Source of the DNA: Ekhidna lutea
GTDB lineage: Bacteria; Bacteroidota; Bacteroidia; Cytophagales; Cyclobacteriaceae
NCBI RefSeq assembly: GCF_900188325.1
Contig: NZ_FZPD01000002.1
Location: 186,001 to 250,000 of the forward strand
DNA: 64,000 bases
Reading direction: 5' to 3'
Shown: positions 7,977-18,082 of the stretch, piece by piece
How positions within the stretch are numbered: the first letter of the stretch is position 1
How the letters are laid out: every line of letters starts with the position of its first letter
Notes under the pieces: generated by a model
The model's input: the letters and a program-made list of their open reading frames with translations, nothing else
Database searches by the model: none
Told to the model about the DNA's origin: nothing
Made by a program: the position numbers and the translations under genes

Positions 7977-10380
7977 CTGGTAATATCTCTTTTGGAAACT
8001 CAAATGTGAAAGCCGAACCAATACCTTCCTCACTTTCTACTCTTACCCAACCATTGAGTGCATTTACTCTATTTTTAACGATGAATAAACCCATACCGCG
8101 TCCTTCTGTTTTAATATGAAACCTTTGATACATCTTAAAAATTTTGTCACCAAACTTATTCATATCCATTCCAAGACCATTGTCAGACACTTTAATATAG
8201 TGGTGTAGCTCGTCTTCGTAGCTTTGAATTTTGACTAATAACCTTTTATCAGGATCAGCAAACTTGATACTATTACTTAATATGTGATATAAAGCATCAG
8301 ATAGAAAAGGCTTATAAGTTTTGATTTTTTCAACTTGTAAATCTTGCTCAATAGTCATGCTTTGCGATTTGATTTCAGCTTTTAGAAGATCAAGAACTTC
8401 TTTGGTTAAGTGCTCAAGAGATAGAACCTTGAAGTCTGAAGGCTCTGGATCACTTTCATTGAGAACAGTGCTTAATTCTTTAATTACCTTATCAATCTTA
8501 TTTGAAGCTTTTCCAATTCTTGAGATAATTTCATTTGAATTTTTAATTCCATTACTGCTGTCTTGTAGCAGATCTGAAAATCCAATGATTTGGGTGAGCG
8601 GTTCTCTTAAATTATGGCTGATTACACTATTGAATTCCTGCAAGCTTGCATTTCTGCTTTTAAGTTTTTGAATTAACTCTTCCTTTTCAATTTCAAGTCT
8701 ATTTCCTCGGTGTTTTGCAATAGCTGCAACAATAAGATCTGCAAGTGAGCCAACGTATCGTTGCTCTTGAACATCCCATTCACGTATTTTCCCCCTGGTC
8801 ATTGTATAAGAAATAAAACCAACAAACTTAGAATCAATGATGATTGGGGCGTTCAAAATTGATTCAATTCCTGCATGTTTAAAGTACTTTTCATAAATAT
8901 CTGCAAGTCGTTCATCCTTACTTATTCGTGAAACAGCAACCGTTCTGTTTTTTAAGAAATCATCAAAAAATCGAGGAAATTCGTGACGTGAAAATTCTAC
9001 TGGAGGAATCTTCGGAACATTTTTCTTTTGAGTAATTGAGTGGAGAAATATTTCTTGTTTTTCATCATTCATTGCCCAATAGGTGGCACGATCACAGTAT
9101 AAAACTTCACTTGATAAATTGAGTAGGCTTTGCAGAAAAAAATCCAGATCTAAATCTCTCTTATTTAGCTCATTCGACAGTGAAAGTAGTGATTTTGTAA
9201 AACTAGATTCCATCTGAGCTTCTGACTGTAATCGCTGACGTTTTCGGTATTGAAAAGTAGATATACCTAAACCAATAACAATGAAAAAGGCTAGAATAAT
9301 AACAATGAGCCTGGCTTCTTCTTCTATCTTTCTTTGCTGTTGTTCCTGTCGAAGAAGTTTGTTTTCTGATTCAACAAGTTCAGCCTGTAAAGCGGCTTGC
9401 ATTTTTTCCACATTGGAAATGAATTCAGCATTTCTAATACTGTCATCCAGGTTTTTGTGCTTTTCAAGATAGATAGCAGCATTTGAAATATCATTTCTAT
9501 CCAAATGAAATTTATAAAGTTGATTGTATGTACTATTGAGTAGATCGTATGCATCAAAAGTCTTTGCTAGATTCTCACTAAGTTTCCAGTAGTAAAGGGC
9601 ACTATCAGACTCAGTTCTTCTATTCTTCAAGAAGTATTCCGCAATTTTCAGGTATGACTGGATTAAACCTCTTTGATGCCCTGCCTGCTCTCGACTCTCA
9701 ATCGATTTCCTCATTAGCTGGATGGCGGCATTAAAATTATTGCCTCTAAACTCACATTCTGCCAATCCAAAATATCCATAACCTTGACCTCTGAAATGAT
9801 TACTTTCTATTGCCAGGTCGAGGCAGTTTTTAAAATACATTTTTGCTGAATCAACCTTTCCCTGCATAAGACTTACTTCTCCAAGGTTGGAATAAATAAT
9901 GTCAGGTTTGAAATTTGGAAGCTCCTCATTCGCAATAGTTAGCGCTTTATTGAAATACTTAATACTTGAATCATACACCTCCTTTCTTCGATAAACTTCT
10001 CCTATGTTATTGTTTATCCGCATGTTATCCATTGGATACTGCTGTGGGTTATAGGATAGGGCCTTTAGGTAATGAGAAAGTGCCTGATCAGGGAGTCCAC
10101 TTATAAGAAAGCTGCTCCCTTTTATTATTGTCGCTCTTAACAGCCCTCTTTCATAGTTAATAGATTCTGCTACTGAAATTGCAAGATTATTGTAATAGGC
10201 TAGTTCTTGTGGATTTAAGAAGCCAAGTTGAAATGAGATTTCATTTGCTAAATCAACGTATAAACTATCCCGTTCATCATGCTCACTAAAAAGTGACTGA
10301 AGACTATCCAGTTTATGCTTCTGACTAACAGAGCCGAATAGGATGAACAAATACAAAAAAAGAAATAGAATTCCCTTCAT
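7969..10380 (-). CDS. TPR-GAF sensor histidine kinase
   Basis: Membrane-bound sensor kinase, 803 aa. It has a signal sequence, then TPR repeats exported to the periplasm (about residues 30-320), a coiled segment, one transmembrane helix (RLIVIILAFFIVIGLGIS, near 360), a cytoplasmic GAF domain (about 390-555), a HisKA dimer with phospho-acceptor H589 in SHNLREP, and a HATPase domain with N box LSNSIKFADP, DNGLGMD and GRGMGLFIV. No receiver domain is fused, which suits signalling to the convergent single-domain regulator. The gene starts only 36 bp from the divergent holA start. Confidence 0.9.
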   Translation of the reverse strand: MKGILFLFLYLFILFGSVSQKHKLDSLQSLFSEHDERDSLYVDLANEISFQLGFLNPQELAYYNNLAISVAESINYERGLLRATIIKGSSFLISGLPDQALSHYLKALSYNPQQYPMDNMRINNNIGEVYRRKEVYDSSIKYFNKALTIANEELPNFKPDIIYSNLGEVSLMQGKVDSAKMYFKNCLDLAIESNHFRGQGYGYFGLAECEFRGNNFNAAIQLMRKSIESREQAGHQRGLIQSYLKIAEYFLKNRRTESDSALYYWKLSENLAKTFDAYDLLNSTYNQLYKFHLDRNDISNAAIYLEKHKNLDDSIRNAEFISNVEKMQAALQAELVESENKLLRQEQQQRKIEEEARLIVIILAFFIVIGLGISTFQYRKRQRLQSEAQMESSFTKSLLSLSNELNKRDLDLDFFLQSLLNLSSEVLYCDRATYWAMNDEKQEIFLHSITQKKNVPKIPPVEFSRHEFPRFFDDFLKNRTVAVSRISKDERLADIYEKYFKHAGIESILNAPIIIDSKFVGFISYTMTRGKIREWDVQEQRYVGSLADLIVAAIAKHRGNRLEIEKEELIQKLKSRNASLQEFNSVISHNLREPLTQIIGFSDLLQDSSNGIKNSNEIISRIGKASNKIDKVIKELSTVLNESDPEPSDFKVLSLEHLTKEVLDLLKAEIKSQSMTIEQDLQVEKIKTYKPFLSDALYHILSNSIKFADPDKRLLVKIQSYEDELHHYIKVSDNGLGMDMNKFGDKIFKMYQRFHIKTEGRGMGLFIVKNRVNALNGWVRVESEEGIGSAFTFEFPKEILPVS

Positions 10381-10402
10381 TACAAATATCTAAGGTAGCG
10401 TT

Positions 10403-10410
10403 TACCTTTG
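10403..10410 (+). promoter_or_regulatory. TAnnTTTG box directly before holA
   Basis: TACCTTTG matches the Bacteroidota -7 consensus and ends 6 nt before the ATG at 10417. The whole divergent gap is 36 bp, so the promoter must lie here or inside the kinase gene. Transcription from this box would give a leaderless or nearly leaderless mRNA. No clear -33 TTG is visible. Confidence 0.35.
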
Positions 10411-10416
10411 GAAAAT

Positions 10417-11439
10417 ATGGCATCAGAATACACTGAAATCCTCAAGGACATCAATAGTGGAGTTTTTGCTCCGGTCTATTTTCTTCAGGGCGAAGAAACA
10501 TTTTTTATTGATAATATCATTGAAAAAATTGAAAATAACGCTTTAGAAGAATCTCAGAAAAGCTTTAACCAAGTTATCCTATATGGCAAAGATACTAACC
10601 TAACAGATGTCATTGGCGCTGCAAGACGTTACCCGATGATGGGTGAGCGACAAGTAGTTATTGTAAAAGAAGCTCAGGAAATGCGCGATTGGAGCAAGGA
10701 GGATAAGCAAACACTTGTGCTCAACTACCTGGAGAACCCGCTGGCTAGTACGATTTTGGTTTTTGGATATAAATATAAATCTGTAGACAAGCGAACCAAG
10801 TTTGGGAAAGCTATCGATAAGAAATCTGTTTTCTTAAACGCAAAAAAGCTTTATGACAATCAAGTTCCGGATTGGATAAAAGGGTATTGCAAGAGCAAAA
10901 AAATCAACATCCAGGATTCTGCTGTAATGATGCTCTCCGAAAATATAGGTAACAACCTGCAGCGACTTGCCAATGAAATTGAAAAGCTGCTTTTGAATCT
11001 GAAAGAGGGGGCTGAAATTGATTCAGCAATGATTCAACGATACGTTGGAATTAGCAAAGATTATAACATATTCGAACTGCAAAAAGCACTTAGTGCCATG
11101 AACAAACTGAAGGCACATAAAATCGCTGATTATTTTGCTGCAAACCCAAGTAACAATCCATTAGTTCTAACTATCTATAGCTTATTTAGTTACTTCAGCA
11201 AGTTATTGCTTATCCATCATTCATCAGACAAGAATGACCGCACAATAGCCTCGCTTATCGGTGTTAACCCATTTTTTGTGAAAGAATACTTACAAGCAGC
11301 AAGGAATTATCCTTTAGGCAAAGTGGTTCAAAACATCAAATACCTGCATGAAGCAGATATGCAGTCAAAAGGAATAGGATATGCTACAAAGAAAGAAGGT
11401 CCTGTACTTACCGAATTGGTATATAAATTGATGAACTAA
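10417..11439 (+). CDS. holA: DNA polymerase III delta subunit
   Basis: Clamp-loader subunit that opens the beta sliding clamp during replication, 340 aa from ATG 10417; a TTG at 10408 is in frame but less likely. The family opening is seen in PVYFLQGEETFFIDNIIEKI, with the AAA+-like fold following (GERQVVIVKEAQEM) and the C-terminal collar domain ending TELVYKLMN. Length matches the family. It is followed 32 bp downstream by the TPR protein gene on the same strand. Confidence 0.9.
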   Translation: MASEYTEILKDINSGVFAPVYFLQGEETFFIDNIIEKIENNALEESQKSFNQVILYGKDTNLTDVIGAARRYPMMGERQVVIVKEAQEMRDWSKEDKQTLVLNYLENPLASTILVFGYKYKSVDKRTKFGKAIDKKSVFLNAKKLYDNQVPDWIKGYCKSKKINIQDSAVMMLSENIGNNLQRLANEIEKLLLNLKEGAEIDSAMIQRYVGISKDYNIFELQKALSAMNKLKAHKIADYFAANPSNNPLVLTIYSLFSYFSKLLLIHHSSDKNDRTIASLIGVNPFFVKEYLQAARNYPLGKVVQNIKYLHEADMQSKGIGYATKKEGPVLTELVYKLMN

Positions 11440-11471
11440 CACAATTTCATTGTAAATATTCGTTCAACCTG

Positions 11472-14423
11472 ATGGTCAAAAACGTTAAAATTTTGCGAAT
11501 TCAAACGCTCCTTTTATTTGTACTTTTTACTTCTTCTGTGTTTGCCCAAAATTCAGTTAGTAAAAAAGATTTTTCAGGCCTGGAAGCCTTTGAAGCCTTT
11601 CAGGAGAGGCAGTATAGCCAGGTGAAAGAAGTTTTGGACGCTAAAAACGCGCTAACCACCGATGAGCAGATTCTCCTTAACCTCAGCCAATTAAAGACAG
11701 GGAATTCAAATGGCGATGCAATTGAAAAATGGCTGGTGAAAAACCCGAATCATCCGATGAGACCATTAGCATCGTTTCACCTGGGCGAATACTTTTTCTA
11801 TTCAAAAGATTCAATTAAGGCACAAAAATATTTGAAGGATGTTTCTCCATCTGAGCTATCCAAACGCGATAAAGCTTCCTATGGATTTGTTTATGGTGTC
11901 TTGCAACTGGAGGGTGAAAGATACAATAGTGCAAAAAACCTGTTTGGACTGGCAAAAAGCAATGGCTTTGATGACCAACTGATGCTTACCTATTATCAGT
12001 CATTTACTGAATATCATTTAGGGAATACAGATGAAGCGTTAGAAGGATTTCTCAAAGTGCAGGGTTCAGATACCTATGGCAATTCATCAAAGTTTTTCAT
12101 TGCTAAAATATGGTTGGAGCAAGGGAGAATCACTGAGGTTATTCAGCTGGCACAAAATGAAATTTCAGACACTAAATCAATAACAAATTCCGGATTTCAT
12201 CAATTGGTTGGAGAGGCATATGCATTGGAAAATAATGCTGCTAAAGCTGATGCTTACTTTGAACGAGCCATTCAATTACATCCTGAGAAGCCAAATGCAG
12301 CATTGTACTACCAGGCAGGTGTTTCCAAGTTTAAAATAGGAAACGAAAAAAAAGCAATTGAGTATCTGACCGAAGCAGGGATTCAAGGTGGTGAATACGC
12401 GCAGCTTAGCGCATTGCAATTAGGGCGATTATATGTAAAGGAAGGTCATTTCGAGAAAGCATTGACTGCATACATTGAATCTTCAGCCTCAACGAATGCA
12501 GCAATAAAAGAAGAATCTTACTTTCATGCAGCGAGTTTAAATGCCAAACTTGGATTTTATGCTGAGGCAATTAATTACGGCAATGATTATCTTAAAAGAT
12601 ATGGTGATAATAAGCGGGCAGAAGCTATTCAGGATTTGATAGCCCAATCATATCTAAAAACATCCAATTACGACCTGGCGATTGAGCAGCTTAGAAATGC
12701 CGGAATCTCAAATAATATTCAAAGAGAAGTATATCAGAAGGTTACATTTCAAAAGGCTATTCTTTCTTTCAACGATGCTGACTTTGTCGCAGCAAAAGAT
12801 TGGTTCAGAGAAAGTCTTAAGTATCCTTCTGATCAACAATTGAAAGATGAGTCAAACTATTATCTCGCTGAGTTGGCCTTAAGAGATAACAAATATGATC
12901 TGGCAATCACATTGTACAATCGACAATCCAAGGTTAACGACCTCTCAAGATATGGGTTGGGCTATGCCTATTATAATCAGGAGCAATACCAAAAAGCCAA
13001 GCAGTATTTTCAAGGTGTTAGAACCTCAGACCAAAAGGTTAATATGGATGCGAAAGTACGGCTTGCCGATTGCCACTATGCTACCAAGTCGTATCAGGAT
13101 GCGCTGAATCTTTATAATCAGCTGCTCTCTCAAATGAGCTCGCCTTACCTGTATTTTCAAAAAGGTTTGTGCTTAAAAAATCTAGGCAAAGGTAATGAAG
13201 CAATCAACGCATTTGAGCGTGTTTATGCAAACGCAGCATATGGAGCTCGTGCCCGGTTTCAATCGGGAATGATTCATTTTGAATCTGCTAAGTTTTCTGA
13301 AGCAATTCCGTATTTCACTTATATAATTACCAATCAATCAGCAGACCCTTTGGTGAGTGAATCATTATTAAATCGAGCCATTTGTTATAAAAACAATGGC
13401 CAATTAAAGGAATCTCAGCAAGATTTTGAACGAATCCTTCAGCAACATATTCAAAGCAATGCTGCTTTAAATGCAATTTTAGGTTTACAAGAGCTTGATC
13501 AGGCAGGACAGGAAATAAATAAACTCAGCAGTTTTATTGCGGCCTATAAAGAAGCCAATCCCGATAATGGAAGCCTGGAGTTAATAGAATTTGAAGCTGC
13601 CAAAAGATTGTATTTTGATTTTTCCTATCAGGCAGCCGCTGATGCTTTTGAAAAGTTTCTTGTTGACTATCCAGCAAGTGGAAACAAAACAGAGGCTAAA
13701 TACTATATCGCAGATTCATATTATAGAATTCAGGATTTTGAGCGTGCTCTTCCATTATTTGATGAGCTCAAATATGTTCGCAATGAACTAACAGGAAGGG
13801 TTTTAACAAGACTCGGGGATATCAATAGTAAATTAGGGAATGTCAAAGCTGCAGCAGATGCATACCAATTATTGATTGATCTAAGCTTGTCCGCCAAAGA
13901 TTCATATAACGCGAAGCAGGGATTGATGCAGCTGCATTATAATCATCAACAATTCAATAAAGCGATAGATTGGGCTAACAACATTATTGGGTCGGACTGG
14001 AAACCAATTAATGGCGAACAGGAAGCTTTACTTATAAAAGGAAGAAGCTGGTATCATCTCAGTAATTATGAGGAATCAATGCAGTCTTTTCAAAAGCTTT
14101 CAGAAGGAAAAGATGTATATGCTGCCGAATCAAATTATTTTCTTGGTTTAATAGCATTTGAAAAAGCTGAATATGATGAGTCGCTTAATCTATTGTTTGA
14201 CCTCAACGCCAATCTCGGCAGCTACACTGAATGGGTGGATCGATCATATCTGTTAATTGCTAAAAACTATCTTGCAAAAGATGAATTATTTCAGGCAAAA
14301 GCTACTTTAAGATCTATTATTGAACATGCTAAAATTCAAGAAGTTAAAAACGAAGCAACGAAATTGATAAACGAAATTGAAAGCAATACGCAAACCAACG
14401 ATTCCACTCAAAATAAAGAATAG
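11472..14423 (+). CDS. Exported tetratricopeptide-repeat protein
   Basis: 983 aa with a signal peptide (LLLFVLFTSSVFAQ) followed by TPR units through nearly the whole length, with recurring patterns such as GEAYALENNAAKADAYFERA and YYIADSYYRIQDFERALPLF. It is predicted to be a periplasmic or outer-membrane-associated scaffold. It is translationally tied to the barrel gene (1 nt between stop and the next ATG), and the gene order TPR, barrel, SPOR, ExbB, ExbD, TonB is recurrent in Cytophagales. This suggests a common envelope function. The individual biochemical role is unknown. Confidence 0.85.
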   Translation: MVKNVKILRIQTLLLFVLFTSSVFAQNSVSKKDFSGLEAFEAFQERQYSQVKEVLDAKNALTTDEQILLNLSQLKTGNSNGDAIEKWLVKNPNHPMRPLASFHLGEYFFYSKDSIKAQKYLKDVSPSELSKRDKASYGFVYGVLQLEGERYNSAKNLFGLAKSNGFDDQLMLTYYQSFTEYHLGNTDEALEGFLKVQGSDTYGNSSKFFIAKIWLEQGRITEVIQLAQNEISDTKSITNSGFHQLVGEAYALENNAAKADAYFERAIQLHPEKPNAALYYQAGVSKFKIGNEKKAIEYLTEAGIQGGEYAQLSALQLGRLYVKEGHFEKALTAYIESSASTNAAIKEESYFHAASLNAKLGFYAEAINYGNDYLKRYGDNKRAEAIQDLIAQSYLKTSNYDLAIEQLRNAGISNNIQREVYQKVTFQKAILSFNDADFVAAKDWFRESLKYPSDQQLKDESNYYLAELALRDNKYDLAITLYNRQSKVNDLSRYGLGYAYYNQEQYQKAKQYFQGVRTSDQKVNMDAKVRLADCHYATKSYQDALNLYNQLLSQMSSPYLYFQKGLCLKNLGKGNEAINAFERVYANAAYGARARFQSGMIHFESAKFSEAIPYFTYIITNQSADPLVSESLLNRAICYKNNGQLKESQQDFERILQQHIQSNAALNAILGLQELDQAGQEINKLSSFIAAYKEANPDNGSLELIEFEAAKRLYFDFSYQAAADAFEKFLVDYPASGNKTEAKYYIADSYYRIQDFERALPLFDELKYVRNELTGRVLTRLGDINSKLGNVKAAADAYQLLIDLSLSAKDSYNAKQGLMQLHYNHQQFNKAIDWANNIIGSDWKPINGEQEALLIKGRSWYHLSNYEESMQSFQKLSEGKDVYAAESNYFLGLIAFEKAEYDESLNLLFDLNANLGSYTEWVDRSYLLIAKNYLAKDELFQAKATLRSIIEHAKIQEVKNEATKLINEIESNTQTNDSTQNKE

Positions 14424-14424
14424 C

Positions 14425-16080
14425 ATGAGGTATCTTTTTCTGACGATATTAGTATTGATTTCCTCCTATGCAATTGGACAGCAGGTTGACACCACGCAAA
14501 CAAGTGGTGAAATAATCTCGGGGAAAGTTGTGATTGAAAAAGATAAAAAGATTCGACTTCCAAAGGGAGATAAGATATTCTTGCGAGGCGAGCTGAAATC
14601 ATTAGAGAATCAGTCAATACGAGTATCTTTCCAGGCGCAAGAACCTACGTTTGAATGGCCTGACTATAAGTCCGACGTGCCATTTAAGTCAACTGAAACT
14701 TCCTATCCGTTAGAACAGGTGCAAAATTTTGTGAAGTTGGGATATGGTAATTACAATTCTCCTTTGTTTAAAGCAGGACTATATCAGTCGTTTGGAGAGT
14801 TAGAAACACGAGCCAGACTAGGTTATGAAAGTTTTGCATCAGGACCTATTGGTGAAGAAAATAGTGGTAATGTCAATGCTGGTTTTGGCTTTTCAGCCTC
14901 CTATAATAGTAACAATCTCACTATAAGACCTTCATTCTCTTACGATAATTTCAAATACCACTTTTATGGGAACAATAACAGGGTCAATACAGGATTTAAT
15001 CCTGAAAATGCGGAAGAGGTTTCCTGGCGAGATTGGCAATTCTCCATTGATCTCTCAGGTGGCCAGGAAGGTGTCTCATATAAAATTCGACCCTTCTATA
15101 ATAGCACAAGCCAAATATTAGTTGATGCCGCTGATTTAAATAATGAGTCCATAGGAGGGGTCTCCGGCTCATTAAAAGTGAAAATTGATGATTCCTTTTC
15201 AGCAGAGTTAGGAATAGACGGAAAAAGTGGATCATATGACGGAGGTATTACCTACGATCGAAATCTATTAAATGTAAACCCATCAATAACCTATCAAAGT
15301 GAGGAACTTTCATTAAGTGCCGGGCTGGTAATATCCAGTGGCGAAACAAATGAAGCAACTGAAACGAGCTTATATCCAGATATTAACCTGACCTACGAGC
15401 TTTCAGATAGATGGTCTGTATATGGACTTGTATCTGGAGGAATGGAATGGAACGGATTATCTACTTTGTTGAATCAAAACGAATTTTTAGATGATTCGTT
15501 GGCGATTTCATTTACTGAAAACACAATTAAACTAGGCGGTGGATTAAAAGGAGCAATCCTTGAAAACATGCTTTTGGAGACAAGTGTAATTCACCGTTCA
15601 ACAAACGGCTTACCATTTTTTGTGTCTTCCACTGACTCAAGCAGGTTTATTTTGACCTATGATGCCAAAAAAGTGAGTGTATTAACATTTGCGTCAAAAC
15701 TTTCCTATATGCCCACAAACAATAGTAGCTACGGATTAAATCTTGAATTAAATGGTTATTCGCTTGAATCACTAGACCGTCCATGGCATATGCCAGCTTA
15801 TGAAATAGAAGCGTTTACGAGCCATAACATCAACGAGAAGCTTATTTTATCGGCGTTTTTGAACACGAAAGGGGGCATTCGTGGACCAGCCAATGTTGAT
15901 TTTGGCTATGTAAGTCTGCCGGCCTTCATTGATGTTGGTTTAGGTATGAAATATCTAATTACTCCACAGGCTTCTGCATTCATTGACGTAAATAATTTGT
16001 TGAATAATGAATACGAACGATATTTGGGGTACCCGACCCGAGGACTCGCTTTTAAAATTGGTGGTCAGTACCGATTCTGA
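14425..16080 (+). CDS. Outer-membrane beta-barrel protein (TonB-receptor-like)
   Basis: 551 aa from ATG 14425; an upstream in-frame ATG at 14377 lies inside the previous gene and precedes the signal peptide, so it was rejected. Signal peptide MRYLFLTILVLISSYAIGQQ, a short basic stretch, then repeated amphipathic strands to the C-terminal aromatic residue (GGQYRF). Strand sequences such as LFKAGLYQSFGELETRARLG are barrel-like. A late 'ASAFIDVNNLLNNEYERY' segment is characteristic of TonB-dependent receptor barrels, but no plug domain is evident at this length. It probably partners the upstream TPR protein and the downstream ExbBD-TonB motor. Confidence 0.75.
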   Translation: MRYLFLTILVLISSYAIGQQVDTTQTSGEIISGKVVIEKDKKIRLPKGDKIFLRGELKSLENQSIRVSFQAQEPTFEWPDYKSDVPFKSTETSYPLEQVQNFVKLGYGNYNSPLFKAGLYQSFGELETRARLGYESFASGPIGEENSGNVNAGFGFSASYNSNNLTIRPSFSYDNFKYHFYGNNNRVNTGFNPENAEEVSWRDWQFSIDLSGGQEGVSYKIRPFYNSTSQILVDAADLNNESIGGVSGSLKVKIDDSFSAELGIDGKSGSYDGGITYDRNLLNVNPSITYQSEELSLSAGLVISSGETNEATETSLYPDINLTYELSDRWSVYGLVSGGMEWNGLSTLLNQNEFLDDSLAISFTENTIKLGGGLKGAILENMLLETSVIHRSTNGLPFFVSSTDSSRFILTYDAKKVSVLTFASKLSYMPTNNSSYGLNLELNGYSLESLDRPWHMPAYEIEAFTSHNINEKLILSAFLNTKGGIRGPANVDFGYVSLPAFIDVGLGMKYLITPQASAFIDVNNLLNNEYERYLGYPTRGLAFKIGGQYRF

Positions 16081-16140
16081 CCCTAATATTTCCTAATAAT
16101 GAATTTTATTTTATCTTGGTTCGGTCAATAACACATACCT

Positions 16141-17325
16141 ATGGCAACAGACGATAAGAACACAGACAAAGACCAGGACGATTTTTTCGGTGATGATGAG
16201 GATTTCGGTCTACCAGAGTTGGATTATGAAGCACTGGACGATGACGACTCTGATGATCAGCCGGAAGAAAAGAAAGAAGAAGTAAAAGAAGAGCCTGTAG
16301 AAGAGGCTCCTGCTGAAGAACCGCAAGCAGAGGCTGAGGAGAAAGTAGAAGAAGAAATTCAGGCTGAGGATGACTCTGTCTTTGAAAGTGAGTCAATGGA
16401 TAGTGAAATGGATGATGAAGAGATTCCTGATCAGGTAACAGATGAGGAGCTGGAAGCATCATTGAGCGATGAAGGAATGGAAATGGATATGGACATGGAA
16501 ATGCCTGATCCTTCATCAGAGGATGATTCAGACGATATCTCAGATGAGGCGATGGATGAATTTTACGAAGAGGAGTCGTTTGACGATTTCGAAGCGGACA
16601 TGGGTGAGGATGATGGTGATGAAATCTCAGATTCAGTATTTGATAGTGATGTGTTGGATGAAGATGAGTTCGCACAGTTTGAAAAAGAACTGATGGATTC
16701 AGAAGAGGAAAATATCTCTGATATGCCAACATTTAAGTCCGACGATGGTGCAGGACAGAATAAATCCAAGTTTGCCAAAGTTGTCATTTTTGGAATTATC
16801 ATTTTTGCTGCTCTTGGAGCCATATTCATGTTTGCATATGAAGGAGGCGATGAAGAAAAACAACCTGTAGCTGAGAGGCCGGTTCAAAAACCTGTACAGA
16901 AGAAACCTGTTGAGAAAAAGCCGGAACCACAGGAAACTCAATCAGCAAATGATGAAGCAGCAAATACCCAGGCGGATGAGGTTGCTGCAAATACTCAAGC
17001 TCAAGCAGCCGCACCTTCTAGACCTGCTAATAATAATAACCGGTCAAATCAGGTAGCTCAAACACCAGGAACAGTGAATGCGTTAGCGGCCAGAACCGGA
17101 AATGCTTTTATCATAATCGGAAGCTTTTTAGATGGTGACATGGCAATGGATTATGCAAATAAGCTGGCTGGCCAAGGCAAGAGTCCTTCGATCATTCCAC
17201 CTTTTGGTAATGCGGTGACTCATCGTGTCGCAATTCGAGGATACGGATCTATTGCGCAGGCGCAAAACGCACTTGAAGGATTCAAAGGGGAATTCGGCCA
17301 GGATATCTGGATTCTAAAATACTAA
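16141..17325 (+). CDS. SPOR-domain protein with long acidic N-terminus
   Basis: 394 aa. Residues 1-200 are extremely rich in Asp and Glu and low in complexity. One transmembrane helix follows (VVIFGIIIFAALGAIFMFAY, about 219-238), then a Lys/Pro/Gln/Ala-rich linker and a C-terminal SPOR domain (about 320-394, NAFIIIGSFLDGDMAMDYA ... DIWILKY). SPOR domains bind denuded peptidoglycan glycan strands, so the topology is cytoplasmic acidic tail and periplasmic SPOR. It lies between the barrel gene and exbB, 60 bp and 78 bp away, as part of the same envelope cluster. Confidence 0.85.
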   Translation: MATDDKNTDKDQDDFFGDDEDFGLPELDYEALDDDDSDDQPEEKKEEVKEEPVEEAPAEEPQAEAEEKVEEEIQAEDDSVFESESMDSEMDDEEIPDQVTDEELEASLSDEGMEMDMDMEMPDPSSEDDSDDISDEAMDEFYEEESFDDFEADMGEDDGDEISDSVFDSDVLDEDEFAQFEKELMDSEEENISDMPTFKSDDGAGQNKSKFAKVVIFGIIIFAALGAIFMFAYEGGDEEKQPVAERPVQKPVQKKPVEKKPEPQETQSANDEAANTQADEVAANTQAQAAAPSRPANNNNRSNQVAQTPGTVNALAARTGNAFIIIGSFLDGDMAMDYANKLAGQGKSPSIIPPFGNAVTHRVAIRGYGSIAQAQNALEGFKGEFGQDIWILKY

Positions 17326-17403
17326 AGCACTAAACCGATAGTTTATACGTTCAGTCTGTTTGAGTGGAAACCCATTCATTGTACTTCAAGATAAAAAGAA
17401 CAT

Positions 17404-18081
17404 ATGCTTATTAGTGTTATGCAAGACCCTGTAATTGAGGGTCTGGAATCAGAAGAATCGATTTCTCTTTTAGAACTGTTAACGAATGGTGGATATATGA
17501 TGATCCCCATTTTGTTACTGTGGATGGTCGCAATCTACATTTTTGTAGAACGTACACGAACGCTCAGTGCAGCTGCCAAAACACCTGAATCATTCAAAGA
17601 TCAAATTAGATCCATGGTTATTGCCGGAGATATCAGCGGTGCTTTGATGTTGTGTAGCAAAACAGATACACCAGTGGCCAGAATGATCGAAAAAGGAATC
17701 AGTCGTATTGGCAATCCACTAAAAAACATTGAGGTTAGTATCGAGAATGTAGGTAAGCTAGAAATCTACAGATTAGAAAAGAACTTAAATCTTTTAGCTA
17801 CCATTTCCGGTGCTGCCCCAATGATCGGTTTTCTGGGAACAGTTACAGGAATGATTCAGGCCTTTATCGCTATTGCCCAAGAAGAGGGTGCTGTAAGTCC
17901 GAAATTATTGTCTTCAGGCATTTACGAAGCGATGATAACCACTGCAGCTGGACTGTTTGTGGGTATCCTGGCATACCTGGGATATAATTACCTGGTTTCG
18001 AAAGTTGGAAAAGTGATCCACACTATGGAGTCTAACGTTATAGACTTTATTGACCTGCTTCAAGAACCAAAAAAGCAGTAA
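17404..18081 (+). CDS. exbB: ExbB/TolQ/MotA-type proton channel subunit
   Basis: 225 aa inner-membrane motor subunit. Three transmembrane helices are visible: near residue 33 (MMIPILLLWMVAIYIFVE), about 125-155 (ISGAAPMIGFLGTVTGMIQAF) and about 180-200 (TTAAGLFVGILAYLGYNYL). The GTVTGMI and TTAAGL segments are the family's signature helices lining the proton path. It energises TonB and outer-membrane receptors with ExbD, whose start lies 1 nt after this stop. A second in-frame ATG at 17419 is a possible start. Confidence 0.9.
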   Translation: MLISVMQDPVIEGLESEESISLLELLTNGGYMMIPILLLWMVAIYIFVERTRTLSAAAKTPESFKDQIRSMVIAGDISGALMLCSKTDTPVARMIEKGISRIGNPLKNIEVSIENVGKLEIYRLEKNLNLLATISGAAPMIGFLGTVTGMIQAFIAIAQEEGAVSPKLLSSGIYEAMITTAAGLFVGILAYLGYNYLVSKVGKVIHTMESNVIDFIDLLQEPKKQ

Positions 18082-18082
18082 T

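Noticed and set aside
16139-16732. 197-codon - strand ORF opposite the SPOR gene
   Set aside because: It is a shadow of the Asp/Glu codon-rich acidic region; the peptide is His/Pro/Leu low complexity.
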